A DNA stretch of 64,000 bases from contig NZ_WMDQ01000004.1 of assembly GCF_009707955.1 (NCBI RefSeq), positions 310,001-374,000 on the forward strand, written 5' to 3'. Made by a program: the position numbers and the translations under genes. Source of the stretch: Flavobacterium sp. LC2016-13. GTDB lineage: Bacteria > Bacteroidota > Bacteroidia > Flavobacteriales > Flavobacteriaceae. Under the pieces are notes generated by a model. The model was not told where the DNA came from, did not search any database, and saw only the letters and a list, made by a program, of their open reading frames with translations. Shown piece by piece: positions 49,462-57,012 of this stretch; within the stretch, counting starts at the first letter, position 1; every line of letters starts with the position of its first letter.

Positions 49462-50790
49462 TTATAATTCATCTTCTAATTTAAACCTAAATTTTAAAAT
49501 CAAGCTATTTCGTTCGACTTCTAAATTAATCCAGGTATCATTTTCAGATTTCAATAAATTGTTTATTTGCTGCAATGAATATCGGTACGGTAATACTTTA
49601 TTGATGCTTACAATAATGTCTCCTTTTTGCAAACCGCATTTTTCTGCAGCAGAATTTTTCCGGATATTTACAATTTCATAAACAGGTTTTAATAAAAACT
49701 TATATCTAAAATTATCGTTTTTAGAATTTGAATCGGCTTCATTAATTGATGTTGCCACTTGCACCATTTCTAAACGAACAGTTTCCTGCACCCATTGCAA
49801 ACCATTATGCTGAATTGTGATTCCGCTTTTGTTATAAGTAAAGGGTTCTGAAAATTTACTATTCTTTTTAAGATATAACTTTCGGTCTGCATAATCTAAA
49901 ACCAAAGTAAATCGCTTTAAAACTTCTCCTCCAACAGAACCAATACGATCGGGAACCATTTTTACATTTCGAATTGATGTTGAATCAGGAAAAGAGACAA
50001 TCGGATTTTTAAAATCAAAACCTGCAATAGAAAATTTTTCAATTTTTGCCCGATGGCCTTCAATATCTCCACTAAAGCCTTTTCCTAAAAAATCAGGAAA
50101 ATTCTTTTTAGGCAATTTTATTCTATTATTTTCAAAAACCCAAAATGCATCACTATTTCCAATATCAATAAGCAATTTAGCCGGTATTTCTGTACCATCT
50201 GTTACTGCAGTTGTATAAATGTATGGTTTTGATCTTTCGATTGTTATTGGCACAGACCTGAATTTTCTATCCAGTTTCTTTCTGCTTTCTTCATCATTAG
50301 AATGAATTATAATTTTCTTTCTCTGATAATTGATTTCAACTAAATTATTTTTAAAAAATTTATGTCCAATAATACCGTTTACCGGAATACCAATGTGCGA
50401 GGATAAATTAAAACTTTGATCCAGAATAATATAAACCATATGATTGCTGGATTTTATGCCATGAGTTTCTAAAACATTGTTGGTCGATTTTAACCCTTCT
50501 ATTTCCTGTTCACTTCCAAGACCTCTGAGTTTTATTTTTTCTATGTTATTAAAACTAACTTCCTGCTTTTCTTCCATACTAAACAAGATTGTTTCCTCAA
50601 CTCCGGAATCAAGCAAAAAATTTAGTTCTACCCCATTCACTTTTATAGGAATAAAGATGAGATTATTTATCAATTGAAATGGAATAATTACCTTATTACG
50701 ATGGTTTTCTATCAAAAAATCATTTTGCGCCAAAAGTGAAAAAGGTACGAAAAGCCCAAAAAACAACACAATATATTTTTTCATTGACAA
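49462..50790 (-). CDS. retropepsin-like aspartic protease with PDZ domain
   Basis: 442 aa. Signal peptide (LFFGLFVPFSLLAQ), then two aspartyl-protease-type halves: LNFLLDSGVEETIL with catalytic-type Asp-Ser-Gly at about 60-62, and AKLLIDIGNSDAFWVF where the motif is Asp-Ile-Gly. A PDZ domain closes the protein (KNSAAEKCGLQKGDIIVSIN, about 375-440). The first motif is intact. The second lacks the Ser/Thr, so whether both halves are active is uncertain. Periplasmic or surface housekeeping protease of the Bacteroidetes clan-AA type. The start could also be Met3. Confidence 0.86.
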   Translation of the reverse strand: MSMKKYIVLFFGLFVPFSLLAQNDFLIENHRNKVIIPFQLINNLIFIPIKVNGVELNFLLDSGVEETILFSMEEKQEVSFNNIEKIKLRGLGSEQEIEGLKSTNNVLETHGIKSSNHMVYIILDQSFNLSSHIGIPVNGIIGHKFFKNNLVEINYQRKKIIIHSNDEESRKKLDRKFRSVPITIERSKPYIYTTAVTDGTEIPAKLLIDIGNSDAFWVFENNRIKLPKKNFPDFLGKGFSGDIEGHRAKIEKFSIAGFDFKNPIVSFPDSTSIRNVKMVPDRIGSVGGEVLKRFTLVLDYADRKLYLKKNSKFSEPFTYNKSGITIQHNGLQWVQETVRLEMVQVATSINEADSNSKNDNFRYKFLLKPVYEIVNIRKNSAAEKCGLQKGDIIVSINKVLPYRYSLQQINNLLKSENDTWINLEVERNSLILKFRFKLEDEL

Positions 50791-50906
50791 TATTTTATTA
50801 TAAAATTAGTAAATATATTTATAATTGTTAGATTTTTACAAGTCCCCTTAATGTTTACGTTAAATTCGAAAAAAAAATGCAAATTTGCACTTCAATAATA
50901 AAACAC

Positions 50907-52103
50907 ATGCCAACAATTTCCAACAAAGGCAAAAACATGCCCGAATCACCGATACGCAAACTTGCTCCTTATGCAGATAGTGCAAAACAACAAGGAAAAA
51001 AAGTGTATCATTTAAACATTGGTCAACCGGATATTAAGACACCCGAAGTGGCCATCGAGGCGGTAAAAAATATTGATTTAAGTATTATAGAATACAGTCC
51101 GTCAGCCGGATATGAAAGTTATAGAAAAAAATTAGCTAAATTTTACCAACGCCAAAACGTAAATGTTAACTCAGAAGACATCATTGTAACCACTGGTGGC
51201 TCAGAAGCCTTATTGTTTGCATTGGCCACAATTACAGACCCGGGAGACGAAATTATTATTCCTGAGCCTTTTTATGCTAATTATCACGCATTTGCATCAT
51301 CAACCAGTGCAACGGTAATTCCTGTAATTTCAGATATTGAAACAGGTTTTGCTTTGCCAAGTATTGATATTGTTGAGAAATTAATTACGCCAAAAACCAA
51401 AGCTATTTTAATTTGCAATCCAGGTAATCCAACAGGTTATTTGTATTCTGAATCAGAAATCAAACAATTAGCAAGTTTGATTAAAAAGCATGATTTATAT
51501 TTAATCGCTGATGAAGTGTATCGTGAATTTTTATACGATGGAGACGATGTTCATTTTTCGGTAATGAATTTAGAAGGTGTTGAACAAAATGTAATTATGG
51601 TCGATTCAGTTTCAAAACGTTACAGTATGTGTGGCGCCAGAATTGGATGTTTGGTTACTAAAAACAAGGTTGTTTTGGCAACCGTTATGAAATTTGCCCA
51701 GGCAAGATTGAGTCCGCCAACTATTGAACAAATTGCGTGTGAAGCTGCTATAGATACTCCGCAAAGTTATTTTGATGAAGTAATTTCAGAATACAAAAGC
51801 CGTCGTGACACTTTAATTACAGAATTAAACAAAATTGATGGCGTTATTGTAACCAAACCAAAAGGGGCTTTTTATTGCATTGCACAATTGCCAATAGAAA
51901 ATGCTGATGATTTTGCACAATGGCTTTTAGAAAGCTACGATTTAAACGGAGAAACTGTTATGGTTGCTCCTGCTGCCGGATTTTATTCAACTCCGGGAAT
52001 GGGTTTAAATCAGGTTCGAATTGCTTATGTATTGAATAAGAAAGATTTAGTTACTGCTGTAAATATTTTAAAAGAAGCTCTTTTGGTTTATAACAAAAGA
52101 TAA
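50907..52103 (+). CDS. class I/II PLP-dependent aminotransferase
   Basis: 398 aa from the ATG at 50907 (MPTISNKGKNMPESP). An in-frame ATG ten codons earlier adds only MQICTSIIKH and is less typical. The PLP Schiff-base lysine is Lys237 in VDSVSKRYSMCGARIGC. Other fold landmarks: VYHLNIGQPDIKTPE, ICNPGNPTG, and IADEVYREF. Related to aspartate/aromatic aminotransferases. The exact substrate pair is not readable. A terminator follows. Confidence 0.93.
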   Translation: MPTISNKGKNMPESPIRKLAPYADSAKQQGKKVYHLNIGQPDIKTPEVAIEAVKNIDLSIIEYSPSAGYESYRKKLAKFYQRQNVNVNSEDIIVTTGGSEALLFALATITDPGDEIIIPEPFYANYHAFASSTSATVIPVISDIETGFALPSIDIVEKLITPKTKAILICNPGNPTGYLYSESEIKQLASLIKKHDLYLIADEVYREFLYDGDDVHFSVMNLEGVEQNVIMVDSVSKRYSMCGARIGCLVTKNKVVLATVMKFAQARLSPPTIEQIACEAAIDTPQSYFDEVISEYKSRRDTLITELNKIDGVIVTKPKGAFYCIAQLPIENADDFAQWLLESYDLNGETVMVAPAAGFYSTPGMGLNQVRIAYVLNKKDLVTAVNILKEALLVYNKR

Positions 52104-52127
52104 TTTTAAATAAAAAGCACATTCATA

Positions 52128-52160
52128 AAAAGGCAATAACTTCCCGTTATTGCCTTTTCT
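52128..52160 (+). terminator. terminator after the aminotransferase
   Basis: AAAGGCAATAAC/GTTATTGCCTTTT stem, short loop TTCCC, and a T-run. Confidence 0.85.
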
Positions 52161-52306
52161 ATTTTATAAAAATTACAGATTGGGTTTTAATTTAAATTAT
52201 ATCCAAAAACTATCGATTAAATAGTAAAAACGATAGAAAAGGTTTCCTTTTTATTAATTATCTTTACCGCCTTAAAAAGATATACCCATTATAATAGTAG
52301 TTTTTA

Positions 52307-52978
52307 ATGATAAATAACGAAGATTTTTTAGACGAAATAGGTGACAGTCATTTCAGCAGTAATGCAAAAAACCCTCTAAGAGAGGATGCTTTTGATTTAA
52401 CTGATGAAGAAAAAATAGAAAAAATTAAAAAAGATGTCGAAAACATTCTCCAAACTCTTGGAATGGATTTGACGGATGACAGCATAAAAGGTACTCCAAA
52501 CCGAGTAGCAAAAATGTTTGTTAAGGAGATTTTTGGTGGTCTTAACCCTGCAAAACAGCCAAAAGCTTCAACTTTTGAGAATAATTACAAATACGGTGAA
52601 ATGTTAGTCGAGAAAAACATTACCGTTTATTCTACCTGCGAACACCACTTATTACCCATTATAGGACGCGCACACGTAGCTTATATTTCAAGCGGAAGAG
52701 TTATTGGTTTATCCAAAATGAACCGTATTGTAGAATATTATGCTAAAAGACCTCAAGTTCAGGAGCGTTTAACAATGCAAATTGTTCAGGAATTGCAAAA
52801 AGCACTAGGAACAGAAGATGTTGCCTGCGTTATTGATGCAAAACACCTTTGCGTAAACTCAAGAGGAATTAAAGATATCGAAAGCAGCACTGTAACGTCT
52901 GAATTTGGTGGAAAATTCAAAGATCCTCAAACTAAAAGAGAGTTTTTAGATTACATTAAATTGGAAACGCAATTTTAA
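52307..52978 (+). CDS. folE: GTP cyclohydrolase I
   Basis: 223-aa type IA enzyme making 7,8-dihydroneopterin triphosphate from GTP, the first step of folate (and tetrahydrobiopterin) synthesis. Zinc ligands: STCEHHLLPIIGRAHVAYI (Cys and His) and the second Cys in KHLCVNSRGI. IEYYAKRPQVQERLTMQI is the conserved substrate-site helix. The N-terminal 60 residues are acidic and variable. Inverted repeats immediately follow the stop. Confidence 0.97.
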   Translation: MINNEDFLDEIGDSHFSSNAKNPLREDAFDLTDEEKIEKIKKDVENILQTLGMDLTDDSIKGTPNRVAKMFVKEIFGGLNPAKQPKASTFENNYKYGEMLVEKNITVYSTCEHHLLPIIGRAHVAYISSGRVIGLSKMNRIVEYYAKRPQVQERLTMQIVQELQKALGTEDVACVIDAKHLCVNSRGIKDIESSTVTSEFGGKFKDPQTKREFLDYIKLETQF

Positions 52979-52981
52979 ATA

Positions 52982-53057
52982 TTTGGTTAATCGTTTATTT
53001 GTTAAACCGTTTATTCGAAAGCAGTTAAACAAATAAACGATAAAACAATTAAACCAG
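52982..53057. repeat. inverted repeat after folE (TTAAACAAATAAACGA family)
   Basis: TTGGTTAATCGTTTATTTGT at 52983 is answered by GTTAAACAAATAAACGATAA at about 53024, a long imperfect hairpin. It may serve as folE's terminator but lacks a U-tract. Confidence 0.7.
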
Positions 53058-53062
53058 AATAT

Positions 53063-53428
53063 ATGTATGTTTTTTCATTTGAAAAACTAGAGGTTTGGCA
53101 AAATGCAAGAATGTTTATTTTGGATATTTATAAATTAACTAGTAAATTTCCATCAAATGAATTATTCGGAATAACTTCTCAAATAAAAAGAAGCTCATCA
53201 TCGATTGCTACTAATATTGCAGAAGGAACTTCGAGAAATACAAATAAAGATAAAGCTCATTTTTTAACGATCTCCTATTCATCTGCAATGGAAACTTTAA
53301 ATCATTTAATAATTTCTAAAGATTTAAATTATGTATCTGAAACAGAATATTTAGCATCGCGTGAAAAAATTGAAAAAATCTGCAATCAGATAAATAGTTT
53401 AAAAAAATACTATCTTTCAAAAGAATAA
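53063..53428 (+). CDS. four-helix-bundle protein (S23/IVP family)
   Basis: 121 aa. The family signature FEKLEVWQNARMFILDIYKL opens the protein, and SQIKRSSSSIATNIAEGTSR is the second diagnostic block. These four-helix proteins were first seen encoded by intervening sequences in 23S rRNA genes and occur widely as small free genes of unknown function. Here it sits between folE and cysS on the same strand, with repeats of one family on both sides, a hint of an insertion cassette. Confidence 0.93.
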   Translation: MYVFSFEKLEVWQNARMFILDIYKLTSKFPSNELFGITSQIKRSSSSIATNIAEGTSRNTNKDKAHFLTISYSSAMETLNHLIISKDLNYVSETEYLASREKIEKICNQINSLKKYYLSKE

Positions 53429-53446
53429 AAACGCAGATAATTAAAA

Positions 53447-53504
53447 AACAAAAAAACGTTTACACGATTAAACAAATAACGGTTAAACAAATAAACGATT
53501 AAAC
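53447..53504. repeat. tandem ACGRTTAAACAAATA repeat before cysS
   Basis: Units ACGATTAAACAAATA, ACGGTTAAACAAATA and AACGATTAAACAG follow one another, about 15 nt each. The same unit type is found after folE and upstream of valS. The last copy ends 13 nt before the cysS ATG. Confidence 0.75.
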
Positions 53505-53517
53505 AGCAAAAACGAAT

Positions 53518-54996
53518 ATGCCTTTATATACAAGTCAACATCTAAAAATATACAATTCGCTTTCGGGTGAAAAAGAAAATTTCAAACCAATCCATGAAGG
53601 AAATGTTGGAATGTATGTTTGTGGACCTACAGTTTATAGCAATGTACACTTAGGAAATGTGAGAACATTTATGTCTTTTGATGTGATATTCAGATACTTT
53701 TTGCATCTTGATTATAAAGTGCGTTATGTTCGTAACATTACTGATGTTGGGCATATTGTAGACGACGTTGATGAAGGTGAAGATAAAATTGCCAAAAAAG
53801 CACGTTTAGAACAATTAGAACCAATGGAAGTTGTTCAACGTTATACAGTTGATTTTCATGACATTTTAAAGTCATTCAACTTTTTACCGCCAAGCATCGA
53901 ACCAACGGCAACAGGGCATATTATTGAGCAAATCGAAATCATCAAAAAAATTATCGATACCGGAATTGGTTATGAAGCCAACGGATCGGTTTATTTTGAT
54001 GTCGTAAAATACAATGAAACCAATAATTACGGAGTTTTAAGCGGCCGAAATATCGAAGATATGTTAGCTAATACCCGTGATCTTGATGGTCAGTCAGACA
54101 AAAGAAACCCACAAGATTTTGCGCTTTGGAAAAAAGCAGAACCAGAACATATTATGAGATGGCCTTCTCCTTGGAGTGATGGTTTTCCGGGTTGGCATTT
54201 AGAATGTACTGCAATGAGCACCAAATATCTTGGGAATCATTTTGACATTCACGGAGGTGGAATGGATTTAAAATTCCCTCATCATGAATGTGAAATCGCT
54301 CAAAACGAAGCTTGTACAGGTCAATCTCCGGTAAATTACTGGATGCACGCCAATATGCTTACTTTAAATGGTAAAAAAATGGCAAAGTCTACCGGAAATA
54401 ATATTTTACCGGGCGAAATTTTAAGCGGAGATAACAATATTTTAAGCAAAGCTTTTTCGGCTTCGGTAACACGTTTCTTTATGTTACAAGCGCACTACAG
54501 AAGTATTTTAGATTTTTCTGATGATGCGATTGTGGCTGCTGAAAAAGGTTATAAAAGATTGATGGAGGCTGTTGATGCTTTATCGGGTATTTCAGCAAGT
54601 GCAACAAGTTCTATAGATATCGCATCCTGGAAACAGTTGTCTTACGATGCAATGAACGACGATTTTAATACGCCAATTTTAATTGCGCAGTTATTTGAAG
54701 CTGTTCGTTTTATCAATTTATTAAAAGAAGGAAAAGAAACTATTTCGTCAGATGACTTAAAAACATTTACAGCAGCAATTAACGCTTTTGTTTTTGATGT
54801 TTTAGGATTGAGTGACGACAAAGCAGCTGACAGCAATAATGATAAATTAGAAGGTGTTGTAAATATGCTTATCGGAATGAGAAATCAGGCTAGAGCCGAT
54901 AAAAACTTTGCGCTTTCTGATCAAATTCGTGATCAGTTGATTGCTTTAGGCATTCAGTTGAAAGATGGTAAAGAAGGCACAAGCTTTTCAATATAA
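53518..54996 (+). CDS. cysS: cysteinyl-tRNA synthetase
   Basis: 492-aa class Ia synthetase. HIGH motif is HLGN at 44-47 within [13 protein letters not shown]. The zinc-binding Cys/His region is present ([22 protein letters not shown]). The KMSKS motif is KMAKS at 287-291. The anticodon-binding C-terminal domain is complete. It starts close after the repeat array, so translation may be affected by that structure. Confidence 0.97.
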   Translation: MPLYTSQHLKIYNSLSGEKENFKPIHEGNVGMYVCGPTVYSNVHLGNVRTFMSFDVIFRYFLHLDYKVRYVRNITDVGHIVDDVDEGEDKIAKKARLEQLEPMEVVQRYTVDFHDILKSFNFLPPSIEPTATGHIIEQIEIIKKIIDTGIGYEANGSVYFDVVKYNETNNYGVLSGRNIEDMLANTRDLDGQSDKRNPQDFALWKKAEPEHIMRWPSPWSDGFPGWHLECTAMSTKYLGNHFDIHGGGMDLKFPHHECEIAQNEACTGQSPVNYWMHANMLTLNGKKMAKSTGNNILPGEILSGDNNILSKAFSASVTRFFMLQAHYRSILDFSDDAIVAAEKGYKRLMEAVDALSGISASATSSIDIASWKQLSYDAMNDDFNTPILIAQLFEAVRFINLLKEGKETISSDDLKTFTAAINAFVFDVLGLSDDKAADSNNDKLEGVVNMLIGMRNQARADKNFALSDQIRDQLIALGIQLKDGKEGTSFSI

Positions 54997-55018
54997 TAAA
55001 TTCAATTTCTAATAAATC

Positions 55019-55258
55019 ATGAAAGTAATTACTCCATTTGTTTTATTAGTACGTTTTTATCAAACTGCAATTTCGCCATTTACACCCGCGAGCTGCAGGT
55101 TCGAACCAACCTGTTCGACATATATGATTCAGGCATTACAAACTCATGGATTATTTTATGGCGGTTATTTAGGAATAAAACGCATTTTGAGCTGTCATCC
55201 CTGGGGAAGAACCGGTTACGATCCTGTTCCTGAAAAGAAATGTTCACATAAAGATTAA
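55019..55258 (+). CDS. yidD: membrane protein insertion efficiency factor YidD
   Basis: 79 aa. The family signature is intact: [24 protein letters not shown], then [17 protein letters not shown] and GYDPVP. The three cysteines of the family are present. A small inner-membrane-associated factor that aids YidC-dependent insertion. It lies 22 nt after cysS and likely shares its transcript. Confidence 0.96.
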   Translation: MKVITPFVLLVRFYQTAISPFTPASCRFEPTCSTYMIQALQTHGLFYGGYLGIKRILSCHPWGRTGYDPVPEKKCSHKD

Positions 55259-55318
55259 CCTTAAATAAAGACTTACTGTTTTTTAAATATTTATTTTTAC
55301 AATACTAAACAATATAAT

Positions 55319-56251
55319 ATGACACACGCCTTAAATATCATCTGGAATCCTTCTGAAGGAATCGATTTAGGATTTTTTATGATTCGCTACTATAGTTTAA
55401 TGTTCGTAATCGCCTTTGGATTAGGTTGGTTCCTAATGAAAAAGATTTTCGAACGTGAGAACGAATCTCTTGACAAATTAGATTCATTATTTGTATGGAC
55501 TGTTTTAGCTACTTTAATTGGCGCACGTTTAGGCCATGTTATATTTTATGACTGGGAATATTTCAGAAATCATTTGCTTGAAATCTTTTTACCTTTTAGA
55601 TTCGAACCAAAATTCGAATTCACAGGTTTTCAAGGATTAGCAAGTCACGGAGCTGCAATTTCGATTATTATTGCCATGTATTACTACAGCAAAATGATCT
55701 TAAAACGTCCGTTATTATGGATTTTAGACCGAGTTGTAATTCCGGTTGCCAGTGGTGCTATTTTTGTTCGTTTAGGAAATTTTTTCAATTCAGAAATTAT
55801 AGGTCACGAAACAACTTCTGCATTTGGAATTCGTTTTTTACATGATAAATTTAGTAAATCTGAAGCGGTACAAAAAACACAGATCGCAAATCCTAAGGAA
55901 GCATATAATGCAATTGTACACGATCCTAAATTTGCAGATTTATTAGCACAGGTTCCTGCAAAACATCCAACGCAATTATATGAAGGATTTTGCTACATCT
56001 TTGTATTCGCAATTTTGTATTTCTTATACTGGAAAACTAATGCAAGACTTAGATCAGGTTATTTATTCGGATTGTTTTTAGTACTTTTATTTGTAGTACG
56101 TTTTATTGTAGAGTTTGTAAAAGAAAGTCAAGGCGGAATTGAAGAGGAATTAGGTATGTTTTCAACAGGACAATGGCTAAGTATACCTTTCATCATTATT
56201 GGACTTTTCTTTATCATCAGAGCCAAAAGAAACCCTTTAGCAGCTTCTTAA
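55319..56251 (+). CDS. lgt: prolipoprotein diacylglyceryl transferase
   Basis: 310-aa membrane enzyme that attaches diacylglycerol to the lipobox cysteine, the first step in maturing the many lipoproteins in this window. Seven transmembrane helices. The Lgt signature VRLGNFFNSEIIGHET contains the conserved Gly-Asn, ARLGHVIFYDWEYF carries the helix-2 arginine region, and HPTQLYEGFCY is the C-terminal catalytic loop. Somewhat longer than enterobacterial Lgt because of an insertion at about 180-215, as usual in Bacteroidetes. A bidirectional terminator follows. Confidence 0.96.
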   Translation: MTHALNIIWNPSEGIDLGFFMIRYYSLMFVIAFGLGWFLMKKIFERENESLDKLDSLFVWTVLATLIGARLGHVIFYDWEYFRNHLLEIFLPFRFEPKFEFTGFQGLASHGAAISIIIAMYYYSKMILKRPLLWILDRVVIPVASGAIFVRLGNFFNSEIIGHETTSAFGIRFLHDKFSKSEAVQKTQIANPKEAYNAIVHDPKFADLLAQVPAKHPTQLYEGFCYIFVFAILYFLYWKTNARLRSGYLFGLFLVLLFVVRFIVEFVKESQGGIEEELGMFSTGQWLSIPFIIIGLFFIIRAKRNPLAAS

Positions 56252-56280
56252 ATTTGAAGTTCAAAACTATATAAAATATA

Positions 56281-56315
56281 AATCCCGACATTTTACAATG
56301 TCGGGATTTTTTTTA
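56281..56315. terminator. bidirectional terminator
   Basis: AATCCCGACATT/AATGTCGGGATT stem, 4-nt loop, T-run. Between convergent lgt and the PagL-like gene. Confidence 0.88.
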
Positions 56316-56927
56316 TAGAGAATATGAAATTCCCATTTCAATATTTTTAGTGTTGTAACCTGCATTACTGTTTCCTAAACCAGCGTTTGAAACATGTCTG
56401 ACACTTGGCCTTATATCAAATTGAATTCTTTCCATTTTTACAGAAAAACCAACGGCCAAAACATCAGCAAAAGCAAAACCTTCAGACATTCTTTCTGTTT
56501 CGGTATCATTAATCATCGGTCCAATACTTCCTAAAACATAAAAAGAACAACTTTTACCAACAGGTTTCCTAACCAAAAAACCGATATTTAAAACATATTC
56601 ATGAATATGTTTTAACTGTGTATATTTAATTCTTTTTTCAATATAATCAGGTTCCTCAGGCTTTACAAAATAGAAATTCAATAATTGATGTGTGCCAAAA
56701 TTAACTTCGGGCTGAAGTAAAATTTCATATTGAAAATGCTTCGTTTCCTTTAGATTATAATATAATTCGAGTTTATAAAAATGATTTGTAAACGTATAAT
56801 TTTTATTATTGAATTCACTTCCAAATCCGTAATTAAAACCAATAGCAAAATTGCTTTGCTGTGTTTGCGCATACATCTTAAAGAAGCACGTAAGAAATAG
56901 TAGACCAAAGAATAATTTTCTAATCAT
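56313..56927 (-). CDS. PagL-like outer-membrane barrel (putative lipid A deacylase)
   Basis: 204 aa. Signal peptide ends KMYAQ. An eight-strand barrel. The C-terminal block RHVSNAGLGNSNAGYNTKN matches the PagL His-x-Ser-Asn motif, with the catalytic His-x-Ser pair present. The catalytic Glu would be the one in KNIEMGISY, although its spacing is longer than in PagL. If active, it would remove the 3-O-linked acyl chain of lipid A in the outer membrane. The alternative is a structural acyloxyacyl-hydrolase-like barrel without activity. Confidence 0.72.
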   Translation of the reverse strand: MIRKLFFGLLFLTCFFKMYAQTQQSNFAIGFNYGFGSEFNNKNYTFTNHFYKLELYYNLKETKHFQYEILLQPEVNFGTHQLLNFYFVKPEEPDYIEKRIKYTQLKHIHEYVLNIGFLVRKPVGKSCSFYVLGSIGPMINDTETERMSEGFAFADVLAVGFSVKMERIQFDIRPSVRHVSNAGLGNSNAGYNTKNIEMGISYSL

Positions 56928-56961
56928 AAATCGCTTTTAATTGGTTTAAATATAATACAAA

Positions 56962-56996
56962 AAAAAAGATCCAGTTTTCACTGGATCTTTTTAAAT
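56962..56996 (-). terminator. terminator of secDF
   Basis: AAAAAGATCCAG/CTGGATCTTTTT stem around a TTTTCA loop with A/T runs, 17 nt beyond the secDF stop. Confidence 0.85.
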
Positions 56997-57012
56997 ATAT
57001 TTAAGCAATTAA

